Notes: generated by a model from the letters alone, not told the origin. A DNA stretch of 64,000 bases from JAVVHE01 sp038238915 (GCA_038238915.1 JBBSFH010000002.1:124001-188000); one strand, 5' to 3'; shown: positions 27,696-36,087, numbered from the stretch's first letter. Numbers and translations are program-made.

Positions 27696-29245
27696 TGCGG
27701 ATCGTCGACTATCTCGACAAAGGGGCATCGCTGGGTCCGGAACGACCATGCCTGACAATGGCAGGAGCAAGCCTGAGCTATGCCGACGTTCAGCGCCGCA
27801 CATATAACGTGGCCCGTGCGCTTGCCCGCGACGGCATCGCCGTTGGCCAGCATGTCGCGATCTTGTCGGACAACGACCCTGTATCGTTCACCTGTGTGCT
27901 GGCGCTCTCGCGGGCCGGACTCGTCTGGTGCCCGATCAACCCGCGCAACGAGGTGAGCGAAAACGCCCACGTCCTCGACCTCTTTGATTGCGCGGCGCTC
28001 TTCTTCCAGGCCAACTTTACTGATCTGGTCGCAGCCATGCGGCCCAGCCTTCCACGGCTGACCCTGTACATTTGTATCGATGGCGTAACGGATTTCGCGC
28101 CTTCGTTGGCCGAATGGATGTTGTCCGCCGACAACACACCAACCGATATCGCTCCAGCCGGCCCACTGGCAATGATCGCTGGCACCGGTGGCACCACAGG
28201 CAGCCCCAAGGGCGTCATGCTGACCGACGCCAACCTTGAGGCGATGACCGCACTCACCCTGATCGGCTTCCCGTTCCGTGGCAGGCCGGTGTACCTGGCG
28301 ATGGCCCCGCTGACCCATGCCGCCGGCGTGTTGACCTTCCCGATCTTCGCTCTTGGTGGCGAGGTCGTGATCATGCCGAAGGCCGATCTCGGTGCGTTCC
28401 TCGATCTGCTCGCGCGCCACCGCGTCACCCACACCTTCCTGCCGCCGACGCTGATCTACATGCTGCTCGACGATGCGCAGTTGGCGACGACGGATTTGTC
28501 GTCGCTACAGTGCTTCTGGTACGGAGCAGCGCCCATGTCGACGGCACGGCTGACCGAGGCGCTGGTCCGGATCGGCCCGGTAATGGCACAGTTCTTCGGC
28601 CAAACCGAAGCGCCGATGATGATCTCGATGCTGCCACCAGACGAACATTTCTTAGCTGACGGAACGATTGCTATCGGGCGGCTGGCGTCGGCCGGGCGAC
28701 CTGGGCCCCTGGTTCAGGTGGCGACCGCCGATCCGGCGGGCAATCTTTTGCCGCGCGGGGAAACCGGGGAAATAGTCGTCCGTGGCGCGCTGGTCATGGC
28801 CGGCTATTACAAGAACCCGGCAGCGACCGCCGAGGCGGATGCAAATGGCTGGCACCGCACTGGCGACATCGGCTTCATCGACGCCGACGACTATTTGTTC
28901 ATCGTCGACCGAGCCAAGGACATGATCATTAGCGGCGGGTTTAATGTCTATTCGGCCGAAGTTGAGCAAGCGCTCGCGGTACATCCGGCGGTGCGGGACA
29001 GTGCGGTGGTCGGGCTCCCCGACGCCAAATGGGGCGAGCGCGTCTGTGCGGTGGTTGAGCTGCGCCCCGGCGTCACGGCCACCGCCGCCGAGATCCTGCT
29101 TGCGACGAAGGCCCTGATCGGCAGTATCAAGGCACCAAAGCAAATCTACATCTGGCCTGATCTTCCCCGCTCCAAGGTAGGAAAAGTTCTCAAGCGTGAA
29201 ATCCGACAGAGTCTACTGTCCCAGGAGCCGTTGGGCGCAAAATAA
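27695..29245 (+). CDS. Acyl-CoA ligase (AMP-forming)
   Basis: 516-residue ANL-superfamily ligase which activates a carboxylic acid with ATP and CoA. The start ATG 27695 overlaps the previous TGA (TGATG). Motifs in order: GTGGTTGSPKGV (about 165-176), WYGAAPMS, FGQTEAP, HRTGDIG, DRAKDMIISGGFNVY and the C-terminal adenylation lysine in RSKVGKVLKREI. It follows the ketone carboxylase in the same operon, so its substrate is probably the beta-keto acid formed there, as for benzoylacetate-CoA ligase in ethylbenzene degradation; the acid itself is unknown. Confidence 0.92.
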   Translation: MRIVDYLDKGASLGPERPCLTMAGASLSYADVQRRTYNVARALARDGIAVGQHVAILSDNDPVSFTCVLALSRAGLVWCPINPRNEVSENAHVLDLFDCAALFFQANFTDLVAAMRPSLPRLTLYICIDGVTDFAPSLAEWMLSADNTPTDIAPAGPLAMIAGTGGTTGSPKGVMLTDANLEAMTALTLIGFPFRGRPVYLAMAPLTHAAGVLTFPIFALGGEVVIMPKADLGAFLDLLARHRVTHTFLPPTLIYMLLDDAQLATTDLSSLQCFWYGAAPMSTARLTEALVRIGPVMAQFFGQTEAPMMISMLPPDEHFLADGTIAIGRLASAGRPGPLVQVATADPAGNLLPRGETGEIVVRGALVMAGYYKNPAATAEADANGWHRTGDIGFIDADDYLFIVDRAKDMIISGGFNVYSAEVEQALAVHPAVRDSAVVGLPDAKWGERVCAVVELRPGVTATAAEILLATKALIGSIKAPKQIYIWPDLPRSKVGKVLKREIRQSLLSQEPLGAK

Positions 29246-29289
29246 GCGCATAGACCCCGTCTCTGTTTTTTTGGTTTTATAGCACAGGT

Positions 29290-29882
29290 CAGGCGAATAT
29301 CTTGAAAGCGTGGGGGCGCGAATGACAACGCATATTAAGCGCGATGACAGCTTGGCGCGACTCGATGTCAGCCGGATTGAGATGTGGCGCGACAACGGCT
29401 GGCGGCAGCCTTTCCTGCGCGAGGTTGCTCATCAGCATGCTGAAGCCCTTACCCGCCTCGCCGAGAAGGTTCTCGCCCGGAACGCGCGTGTCCGAGAAGA
29501 ACAGTCCGCTGGTATCGAGCGCCTTCAAACCGATCTTCTCGAGATTGCGACCGCGCTTGGACTCCGGCGTATCTGCCTAGACAAAAATGATGCTGGCAGC
29601 GCGCGCTCCGGCTCCCGGCTCGGGCATCGCGATCGCCCCGATCGCTTCGCCAGTCCTCGATGATGACGACATTGCAGAGCCTGTCGGCACCGTAGCCGTG
29701 ATATCCCTCGGCCAGATCAGGACAAAGCGATTCCGCCGCACCAGCCTTGCGTCACACTTCGCGTGGAACGCGCTGCTGCTTCTCCCATTCGGCGTGATAG
29801 GGAACGAGTTCGGTCGCGACGAATGCCGCCACGGCATAGCGAAAATCTTTGTGCTCAGGGGCGAACAGTGTGCGTTTTATTC
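29290..29882 (-). pseudogene. Acyl-CoA dehydrogenase relic
   Basis: Minus-strand translation shows scattered pieces of an acyl-CoA dehydrogenase. The N-terminal RTLFAPEHKDFRYAV...HAEWEKQQRVPREV runs to an in-frame TGA where family members have Trp, then RKAGAAE, CPDLAEGYHGYGADRLCNVV. After a deletion and frame change come AMPEPGAGARA, and then LFFSDTRVPGENLLGEAGKG and SMLMSNLAQERL. The C-terminal half is gone. The expected start codon reads ATA (in GAATAAAACG), where ATGA overlap with the upstream lyase would be expected. No single open frame remains. Confidence 0.9.
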
Positions 29883-30770
29883 GCTTGCCTCGTTCGATAC
29901 TTGAGCAAGCAGCGCTTTCGCCTGTTTCAGATGCGGCATGTCGATCATCTTGCCGTCGAGGCCGACCGTGCCCGTCCCGGGCTGGGCTTCGAACGCGGCG
30001 ACGACACGCAACGCGTGCTCGATTTCGGCCCGGGAGGGCATGTAGCTTTCGTTGATCACGGCAACCTGCGCGGGATGGATCGCCAGTCGACCGGTGAAGC
30101 CCTCGGCGCGCGACGTCCGCGAGGCGGCGCGCAGACCCGCCTCGTCGCGGAAATCGACATACAGCGTGTCGATCGCCTGAATCCCCGCCGCCCTAGCTCC
30201 AAGCAGCGTCAGCGTCCTGACAATACGATAGGTCAGCGACCACACACCATTTTCGTCGAGGTTGGTGCTGGCACCGACGGCGGCCGACAGATCCTCCGCC
30301 CCCCACGTCAGGCCGATCAGTCGCTCCAATTCGGCCGAACGATATTCGCCCAGCGTGAACGGCGCGGCCGCCGTCTCGGTCGCGACCGGCAGGATTTTGA
30401 TCGATCCGGCCTCGACATTGGCCTGCGCTTCGAGCGCGTCCAGATAATGCGACAACTTGAGAACATCCGTCGGACCCTCGCATTTGGGCAGCATCAGCCC
30501 GTCAGGTGCCGCGCCTACCACCGCCGCCATATCTTCAAGGATCAGCCCCGAATCGAACGGATTTACCCGCACCCAGAGTTGGCTGGCGCGGTCGCCACGC
30601 GGTCGATCGCGCAGGAACGCCAGGACCAGTTCGCGCGCGCCCGATTTGCTGGCCGCCGCGACCGAATCCTCCAGGTCGAGGATCAGCGCGTCCGCTCCCG
30701 CGCCATCGGCCTTGGTCAGCTTCTTCTCGCTGTCGCCGGGGATGAACAGGAGCGAGCGCAGGTTCGTCAC
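29877..30770 (-). CDS. HpcH/HpaI-CitE family CoA-ester lyase
   Basis: 297 residues. The start is the GTG at 30770 (VTNLRSLLFIPGDS), overlapping the MaoC stop as GTGA; the longer frame upstream is unlikely. CitE-like TIM-barrel lyase: RSLLFIPGDSEKKL, DALILDLEDSV (metal-binding Asp/Glu), LWVRVNPFDS, LMLPKCEGP and RLAIHPAQVAVIN at the end. Such enzymes cleave or form C-C bonds in CoA esters such as citramalyl-, malyl- or citryl-CoA. It is the middle gene of a leftward MaoC-lyase-acyl-CoA dehydrogenase operon that faces the ligase operon. Confidence 0.9.
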   Translation of the reverse strand: MTNLRSLLFIPGDSEKKLTKADGAGADALILDLEDSVAAASKSGARELVLAFLRDRPRGDRASQLWVRVNPFDSGLILEDMAAVVGAAPDGLMLPKCEGPTDVLKLSHYLDALEAQANVEAGSIKILPVATETAAAPFTLGEYRSAELERLIGLTWGAEDLSAAVGASTNLDENGVWSLTYRIVRTLTLLGARAAGIQAIDTLYVDFRDEAGLRAASRTSRAEGFTGRLAIHPAQVAVINESYMPSRAEIEHALRVVAAFEAQPGTGTVGLDGKMIDMPHLKQAKALLAQVSNEASE

Positions 30771-31219
30771 GACGGCTTTTTCCGCTGCAGTCCCGAGCGC
30801 TTGCAAGACGCGACCAGTTCGTCCCTCTGGTTGTAGGCGCGGTGGATGAAGGTGACGATCCCCGCGTCTGGCCGAGACCTCGACTCCCGCAGTTCGGCCA
30901 CCTCGGTTTCGATGTGCAGCGTGTCGCCGATGAACACCGGCGCAGGGAACCGTACTTCATCCCAGCCAAGGTTGGCGATCGCCGTGCCCAGCGTAGTGTC
31001 GCCTACCGAAACCCCGACCATCAACCCCAGCGTGAAGGTCGAATTCACGAGGATCTGACCGTAATCGCTGTCCTTCATATATTCATCGTCGAGGTGGAGT
31101 TGCGCGGGATTATGCGTCAGCGTCGAGAACAGCAGGTTGTCAGTCTCGGTAACCGTGCGCCGGATCGCGTGCCTGAACATCTGGCCGACCCGAAGCTCTT
31201 CGAACCACAGCCCCGCCAT
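30767..31219 (-). CDS. MaoC-family hydratase
   Basis: 150-residue hot-dog-fold MaoC dehydratase. The start ATG 31219 overlaps the stop of an upstream remnant as TGATG; longer frames lose similarity. Seen: VGQMFRHAIRRTVTETDN, the hydratase motif region STLTHNPAQLHLDDEY (catalytic Asn/His area), GDTLHIETEV and a conserved end. It probably hydrates an enoyl-CoA, such as mesaconyl-like CoA, feeding the following CitE-like lyase; the pairing MaoC plus CitE-like lyase is typical for C4-C5 dicarboxyl-CoA chemistry. Confidence 0.88.
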   Translation of the reverse strand: MAGLWFEELRVGQMFRHAIRRTVTETDNLLFSTLTHNPAQLHLDDEYMKDSDYGQILVNSTFTLGLMVGVSVGDTTLGTAIANLGWDEVRFPAPVFIGDTLHIETEVAELRESRSRPDAGIVTFIHRAYNQRDELVASCKRSGLQRKKPS

Positions 31220-31480
31220 CAGTGCAGCTCCACGATCGAGACCGTCTTCGCGCGCTGATACGATTGCCCACCAGGGGCGCGGCCCAGTCCCGACGATGCG
31301 CTGGTCGGGCACGATACCGCCCGGAGGTCCGGGGCCACGAGCAAGGCTTCCATCTTCATCGACTCAAACAGGGGACAAGCATCACCGGCGGGTTGATCAG
31401 GCATTTGAACAACTCGAACAAGCAATCTTTCAACGCCTGCCCAACCACCATCGCACACTGCTGGCGCACCGCCGCACATG
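31219..31480 (-). pseudogene. 3' remnant of an unidentified gene upstream of the MaoC gene
   Basis: An open frame ends at 31219 with RAPGGQSYQRAKTVSIVELH and overlaps the MaoC start (TGATG), the way operon genes here are joined, but upstream it breaks off before map (31497) without a proper start. It contains FESMKMEALLVAP, which resembles a biotin-attachment motif, though the following sequence does not fit a biotinyl domain. I do not recognise the gene; it marks the right edge of the island. Confidence 0.45.
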
Positions 31481-31496
31481 GCCCTAAATTGCTGCG

Positions 31497-32330
31497 ATGG
31501 ATAATTTCATCCTTGTCGATAGCCCCGAGGTTGGCCGCGCTCCCGAGCGTATCGTGCTGCACGACGCAGCCGCGTTTGCGGGGATGCGCGCGGCGGGCCA
31601 GCTTGCCGCCGCCACGCTCGATATGCTCGTGCCGCACGTTATCCCCGAGGCGATCACGGACGATCTCGATGCGATGATCCGCGAGTTCCAGATTGCGGGC
31701 GGCGGCGTCCCCGCCACACTCGGCTACCGCGGCTATCCCAAATCCTCGTGCATGAGCGTCAACCATGTGGTGTGCCACGGCATCCCCGGGCCCAAGCGCC
31801 TGAGGGCCGGAGACATCGTCAACATCGACGTCACCGTGCTGCTCGATGGCTGGCACGGCGATACCAGCCGCATGTTCACGGTGGGCGACGTTGGCGTGAA
31901 GGCGCGCCGCTTGGTGGACGTGACCTACGATGCGATGTGGCGCGGCATTCATGCGGCCAAGCCGGGCGCGCGGCTCGGCGATGTTGCCCACGCGATCCAG
32001 TCCTTCGCCGAAGCGCAGCGATGCTCGGTCGTTACCGATTTCTGCGGCCACGGCATCGGCCGCCAGTTTCACATGCCGCCCAATGTCGTGCACGCGGGCA
32101 AGCGCGGGCTAGGGGTGGAACTGAGACCCGGCATGTTCTTCACGATCGAGCCGATGATCAACGCGGGCAAGGCCAACACCAAAACACTGGATGATGGCTG
32201 GACGGCGGTGACGCGCGACCGCCAGCTCTCCGCGCAGTTCGAGCATATGGTCGGCATCACCGAGACGGGCTGCGAGGTCTTCACGCGCTCGCCCGCCGGG
32301 TTCGACAAACCGCCTTACGCGGTCGCCTGA
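31497..32330 (+). CDS. map: Methionine aminopeptidase, type I
   Basis: 277-residue cytoplasmic metallopeptidase removing N-terminal Met. Metal ligands of the pita-bread fold are visible: NIDVTV (Asp), HGDTSRMF (Asp), the GHGIGRQFH His, TIEPM (Glu) and QFEHMVG (Glu). The catalytic-site VNHVVCHGIP is present. The start ATG 31497 follows the island edge directly. Normal length; followed one base after by the zntB-like gene. Confidence 0.95.
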   Translation: MDNFILVDSPEVGRAPERIVLHDAAAFAGMRAAGQLAAATLDMLVPHVIPEAITDDLDAMIREFQIAGGGVPATLGYRGYPKSSCMSVNHVVCHGIPGPKRLRAGDIVNIDVTVLLDGWHGDTSRMFTVGDVGVKARRLVDVTYDAMWRGIHAAKPGARLGDVAHAIQSFAEAQRCSVVTDFCGHGIGRQFHMPPNVVHAGKRGLGVELRPGMFFTIEPMINAGKANTKTLDDGWTAVTRDRQLSAQFEHMVGITETGCEVFTRSPAGFDKPPYAVA

Positions 32331-32331
32331 A

Positions 32332-33321
32332 ATGGTCTGCCAGGCGGGCGACGCCGTCGATCCCGCCCCCGCGAGCTTCGCCTACCGCGCGATTCGGGGC
32401 CATCGCTTCGAACGCCTTGCTCTTGCCGACGCCGAAACGCAGGCGATCCCGCGCGATGGCCTGCTTTGGGTGCACATCGACGGCAACGACGGCGAGTGCG
32501 TCGCCTGGCTCGATACGCAGGCGCACCTTCCGGGGCCGGTGATCGAAGCGCTGCGCGCCAAGGAAACCCGCCCGCGCGCCGCGCCCATCGGTACGGCGGC
32601 GATCGTCAACCTGCGTGGCCTCAACGCCGCGCACGATCCCGAGGCCGACGAGCTCGTCTCGATCCGTCTGTGGGCCGAGAAGGGCCGCGTGCTTACGCTA
32701 TCCTATTACCCGCTGGCAGCGCTTGCGGACGTGCGCGGCTGTTTCGAGGCGGGCAAGATCGCCGATCCGGGCGACTTCATCGCCGGGCTCGCCGAAACGA
32801 TCACCGAAGGCCTCGATCCCGTGGTCGCCGATCTTGGCGACCGTCTCGACGATCTCGAAACTGCCTTCGCCAAGGGGGATACCGGCATCCGTGACCCGCT
32901 CGGCGACGTGCGACGACTCGCGGTCAACTATCGCCGCTTCCTGCTGCCGCAGCGCGACGCCATCGTCCGCCTCGCGTCGGCCGATTTCGCCTGGCTCGCG
33001 GACGACGATCGCCTCCACATCCGCGAAGCCGCTGACCGTGCGCAGCGCATGGCGGAGGAGCTCGATGCGGTGCGCGACCGCGCGGGCGTACTCGCCGCGC
33101 AGATGACCGATCGTCGCTCCGACGAGGCGAACCAGCGCATGCTCGTGCTCTCGATCGTGGCGGCGGTGTTTCTGCCCTTGACCTTCCTGACCGGGCTGTT
33201 CGGTATGAACGTCGGCGGCCTGCCGTTCAAACAGTCCTGGGGGTTCTGGGCTGTGGTGGCGCTGTGCCTGACGATCGCGAGCGGCATGGCGCTCTGGTTC
33301 CGTCACCGGCGCTGGATCTAG
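32332..33321 (+). CDS. CorA/ZntB family divalent metal transporter
   Basis: 329-residue inner-membrane transporter of the 2-TM-GxN family. It has a large N-terminal cytoplasmic domain (beta-rich then long helices: LGDRLDDLETAF, RFLLPQRDAIVRL), then two C-terminal transmembrane helices joined by the GMN signature (LFGMNVGGLPF). Basic residues close the chain (RHRRW). ZntB-like enzymes are Zn2+ importers or exporters depending on the member. The start ATG 32332 lies 1 bp after map. Confidence 0.9.
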   Translation: MVCQAGDAVDPAPASFAYRAIRGHRFERLALADAETQAIPRDGLLWVHIDGNDGECVAWLDTQAHLPGPVIEALRAKETRPRAAPIGTAAIVNLRGLNAAHDPEADELVSIRLWAEKGRVLTLSYYPLAALADVRGCFEAGKIADPGDFIAGLAETITEGLDPVVADLGDRLDDLETAFAKGDTGIRDPLGDVRRLAVNYRRFLLPQRDAIVRLASADFAWLADDDRLHIREAADRAQRMAEELDAVRDRAGVLAAQMTDRRSDEANQRMLVLSIVAAVFLPLTFLTGLFGMNVGGLPFKQSWGFWAVVALCLTIASGMALWFRHRRWI

Positions 33322-33377
33322 CCGCCGCCAGCGACCAGCGTGATCTGCGTCCGCATCGCGGCAAGGCGTTCGGGCGG

Positions 33378-34085
33378 CTAGCTGCGGCCCAATCGCGTCA
33401 CCGGCCCCGAGTAGAGAACCGGCCCGGTCGGCCCTGCCGAGCGCGAGCCGCCGAGCGGTTCGAGCGATACCGCGAACGTGCCCCCTTCGAGGCGCATGTT
33501 CGCGCCGATCCGCGCGCGCAACGGCCGACCCGGATCGATCAACCCGACCGATTGGGGTGCGGATCCGGCCGCAATCCACCATAATTCCAGACTGCGCTGC
33601 GCGGGCGCGCTCAACTGCACCGGGTGCGCCACCACCGTCCCGCTCGCCGGATCGATCGTCAGCAGCAGCGCGGTCTGCGTTCCCGTCGCGGTGACCGACG
33701 AGACGAACTGGTTGACTGCCGGGGCACTCGCCACAAGGGGCGGCGCTGGCAGCGGACGCGGTGCAGGCCGCACGAGCACAAACGCGCCGAGCGCGGCCGC
33801 GAGCGCGCCAAGGCCGAGCGCGGCGGCGCGCCAGCCGGACGCACGATCGTTGGCGACCCCGGCAACGCCTTGTGTGCGCGCCTCGATCCGCGCCCAGACC
33901 GCAGGCGGTGGTGCAACCTCGGCGGTGGTGCCCGCGAGAGGGCCGAGCGCCCTCTCCCAGAAACGGACCGCACCCGCGCACGTTCGATCGCCTGCGATGC
34001 GCGCCGCAAACGCAGCGCGCTCGGGCCCGCTCAACGTGCCCAGGACATATTCGCCCGCAGCGACGATGCGCTCCTCCTCAGTCAT
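33378..34085 (-). CDS. Anti-sigma factor (RskA/ChrR-like)
   Basis: 235 residues overlapping the ECF sigma gene upstream by 8 bp, the usual sigma/anti-sigma pairing. The N-terminal anti-sigma domain (AGEYVLGTLSGPERAAFAARI, about 10-30, then the conserved W-E pattern in FWERALGPL), one transmembrane helix (about residues 88-108), and the periplasmic RskA-like domain with a beta-rich end (SLELWWIAAG, FAVSLEPLGGS). It would hold the ECF sigma at the membrane until an envelope or redox signal. Confidence 0.88.
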   Translation of the reverse strand: MTEEERIVAAGEYVLGTLSGPERAAFAARIAGDRTCAGAVRFWERALGPLAGTTAEVAPPPAVWARIEARTQGVAGVANDRASGWRAAALGLGALAAALGAFVLVRPAPRPLPAPPLVASAPAVNQFVSSVTATGTQTALLLTIDPASGTVVAHPVQLSAPAQRSLELWWIAAGSAPQSVGLIDPGRPLRARIGANMRLEGGTFAVSLEPLGGSRSAGPTGPVLYSGPVTRLGRS

Positions 34086-34629
34086 CGAAGGACAGACATT
34101 GGCGCAGCGAGGTCAGGCAGCGGCTCAGCCAGGATTTGATCGTGCCGACCGGGCGTTCGAAGCGCGCGCTCAGTTCCTCGCGCGAATAGCCATCGCAGTA
34201 GGCGAGCACCACGCAGTTGCGCTGTTCCTCCGGCAAGGTTTCCAGACAGTGCATCAAGGCCTCGCGGTCGCCCAGATCGAGGCCATCGGCGGGCGCGGCC
34301 TGTTCGGGCATCGAATCGGTATCGCGCGCTGGCGCATCGCGCGCGGCGTTGCGGCGCACCAGATCGATCGCACGGTAGCGCGCGAGCGTCGCCGCCCACG
34401 CAAGTGGCTTCCCGCGCGTAGCATCGTAGCTTGCGGCCATTTGCCATATGCGAACGTAAACATCCTGCAGCGCCTCCTCTGCCTGCGCCTGGTCATGGAG
34501 GATACGGCGCACCACGCCGAACAGTTTCGCCGACGTCACTTCGTAAAAACGCTTGAACGCTGCGCGGTCGCCGGTCGCGGTCGCCAGCAGCAGCGTCTCG
34601 AGTTCGTCAGCTGCGGCAAGTTCGGTCAC
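34078..34629 (-). CDS. ECF sigma factor
   Basis: 183 residues from the GTG at 34629 (VTELAAADELETLL); a further GTG at 34662 is possible. Region 2 (FKRFYEVTSAKLFGVVRRIL, ALQDVYVRIW) and region 4 HTH (LPEEQRNCVVLAYCDGYSREELSARFERPVGTIKSWLSR) are clear, as in the SigK/RpoE-like group controlled by RskA-type anti-sigmas. No separate target promoter could be identified by eye. Confidence 0.9.
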   Translation of the reverse strand: MTELAAADELETLLLATATGDRAAFKRFYEVTSAKLFGVVRRILHDQAQAEEALQDVYVRIWQMAASYDATRGKPLAWAATLARYRAIDLVRRNAARDAPARDTDSMPEQAAPADGLDLGDREALMHCLETLPEEQRNCVVLAYCDGYSREELSARFERPVGTIKSWLSRCLTSLRQCLSFDD

Positions 34630-34794
34630 CAGCGGCCCGCTAGCACACGACGCGTAGCCCACGCCAGCGGCGGATCAGCCCGGTAGTGTTTGCGTTGGAA
34701 CGTCGGCTTGGGACGAAGCCAACCGACGGCTTTCGTCGGTTTTGGGTGGGGAGCTGCCATTGACCGCGCCCCTGCGACAGCTAATCCTGCCTTG

Positions 34795-35319
34795 ATGATC
34801 CGCGTCGTTCTAGCCTCTCTGCTCATATGCTCAGCCTGCGGCTCAGTAGAACAGCCGAAATTTGCAAAGACCGTCGCTGCTTACGAAGTCCCGCTCCCAA
34901 CCGCTTCCGACAAGAAGCGGTTCGTCGCACTGCTGAGCGAGAAAGCGCAAGCATTTGGATTTCATGTTGATGCTGCGACGGTTGCCGAACTCAAGGCGAC
35001 GTCGGACGTCTCGCCCCAAACCTTCAACGCCACGGTCTGGCGCGGTAGGAACGACGACGAGCCTATTGCATCTGCGATGGATTTTCAAGATCGCCTAGGA
35101 TGGGTGTGGATTTCGTTCTCACTTGGAAGCGATCCGGCTCGTTCGCGTCAGTTCAAGGAGGCACTTGTGCCGACGATCAAGAACCGTTGGCCCGAAACCG
35201 CTTCACTACCGATTATGCCCAACGGGGCAATTCCACTAACACGAGACTTGGTTCGCACAGCTACCGGCTACGTCGTAAAACCAACTGCAGCAGGAAAATA
35301 CGAAGAACCATCCCGATAG
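34795..35319 (+). CDS. Small secreted or lipoprotein-like protein of unknown function
   Basis: 174 residues from the ATG at 34795 (MIRVVLASLLICSACGSVEQ), which gives a signal peptide ending near Cys15; the lipobox (CSAC) is imperfect, so lipidation is uncertain. The mature part is soluble, with no family I recognise (segments FVALLSEKAQAFGF, RLGWVWISFSLG). The gene and its flanks are visibly poorer in GC than the neighbours, suggesting transfer. It is flanked by a small hairpin TCCGC-N6-GCGGA at 35326-35341. Confidence 0.65.
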   Translation: MIRVVLASLLICSACGSVEQPKFAKTVAAYEVPLPTASDKKRFVALLSEKAQAFGFHVDAATVAELKATSDVSPQTFNATVWRGRNDDEPIASAMDFQDRLGWVWISFSLGSDPARSRQFKEALVPTIKNRWPETASLPIMPNGAIPLTRDLVRTATGYVVKPTAAGKYEEPSR

Positions 35320-35369
35320 GGAATGTCCGCTTTTGGGCGGAAGCAGAAATTCCAGCCTATACACTACCA

Positions 35370-35834
35370 TCAGCCCAGCAGCCCCGCAAACTCCGCCATC
35401 ACCGCCTCGTATAATGGCCGCTTGAATGGCACGATCAGTTCGGGGAGGCGACTCGGCTCCACCCACATCCATGCGCGGAACTCGGGTTCGGGCGTGGCGA
35501 TGTTGATATCGGTGTCTTCGCCGGTGAAGCGCATTGCGAACCATGTCTGCCGCTGACCGCGGAAGCGGCCGCCCCACAGCTTGCCCTGCAAATCGGCTGG
35601 CAGATCGTAATCGTGGAAGCCCTTGCTCACGGCCACGATCTCGGCGGCATTCGTCCCCACCTCCTCGCCAAGCTCGCGCCACGCGGCCTGTTCGGGAGTT
35701 TCGCCCGGATCGATCCCGCCCTGGGGCATCTGCCAGGCTTCGAGCGTGCTATCGATCCGCTGGCCGACAAAGACCTCGCGTTGGCGGTTCAGCAGCATGA
35801 TGCCCACGGCGAGGCGGTAGGGGAGATTGGTCAT
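35370..35834 (-). CDS. rppH: RNA pyrophosphohydrolase (Nudix)
   Basis: 154 residues from the ATG at 35834 (MTNLPYRLAVGIMLLN). RppH converts 5'-triphosphate RNA to monophosphate and starts mRNA decay. The Nudix box is complete: GGIDPGETPEQAAWRELGEEVG (read as Gly...Arg-Glu-Leu-x-Glu-Glu, about 37-58). WQMPQGG before it and FRPLYE-like end are typical of the alphaproteobacterial IalA/RppH group. A LexA-type box lies 85 bp upstream of its start. Confidence 0.93.
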   Translation of the reverse strand: MTNLPYRLAVGIMLLNRQREVFVGQRIDSTLEAWQMPQGGIDPGETPEQAAWRELGEEVGTNAAEIVAVSKGFHDYDLPADLQGKLWGGRFRGQRQTWFAMRFTGEDTDINIATPEPEFRAWMWVEPSRLPELIVPFKRPLYEAVMAEFAGLLG

Positions 35835-35894
35835 GGATACGCCGCTTAACGTTCGCACCGGTTCCCGGCTATGATCCCTGCATGATCCCAATTG

Positions 35895-35903
35895 TTATCC
35901 ACA
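35895..35903 (+). promoter_or_regulatory. Perfect DnaA box upstream of mraZ
   Basis: TTATCCACA matches the consensus DnaA box exactly. It lies about 185 bp before mraZ and about 60 bp before rppH. A second perfect copy precedes ftsZ (53125-53133). Confidence 0.6.
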
Positions 35904-35918
35904 GACATTCATGGACCA

Positions 35919-35933
35919 GAACAATAGTAGAAC
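35919..35933. promoter_or_regulatory. LexA (SOS) box, GAAC-N7-GAAC
   Basis: GAAC-AATAGTA-GAAC is the direct-repeat operator recognised by alphaproteobacterial LexA (GTTC-N7-GTTC on the other strand). It abuts the candidate leftward -10 element, at about the rppH transcription start, and is upstream of the rightward dcw promoter. Confidence 0.6.
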
Positions 35934-36087
35934 ATTACGATTTGCACGCCAATTATAGTCAAAATAAGGTGTTCTACCCATAATTCTCCATTGAAACCCA
36001 TGCCAGCCCGTCGTATGCATCTCCATAAGGGGTCGTCCACGCCACGCACCCGGGCCGTTCGCGGGCCGCCCCTTGGAGTAGGGCGGC

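Larger units (their letters stand above)
35835..36087. promoter_or_regulatory. Divergent promoter region of rppH and the dcw cluster
   Basis: This AT-richer gap separates leftward rppH and rightward mraZ. Candidate rightward promoter: TTGCAC (35942-35947), 17 bp, TAAGGT (35965-35970). Candidate leftward promoter: TTGACT, 17 bp, CGTAAT, with its -10 adjoining the LexA box. The perfect DnaA box and LexA box found here are listed separately. No open frame of note. Confidence 0.5.

Noticed and set aside
31219..31480. Biotin carboxyl carrier protein
   Set aside because: Only MKME fits; the surrounding beta-hammerhead pattern is missing and no carboxylase partner is near.
35326..35341. Terminator or mobile repeat after the small lipoprotein-like gene
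   Set aside because: Only a 5-bp stem TCCGC/GCGGA; too small to call on its own.
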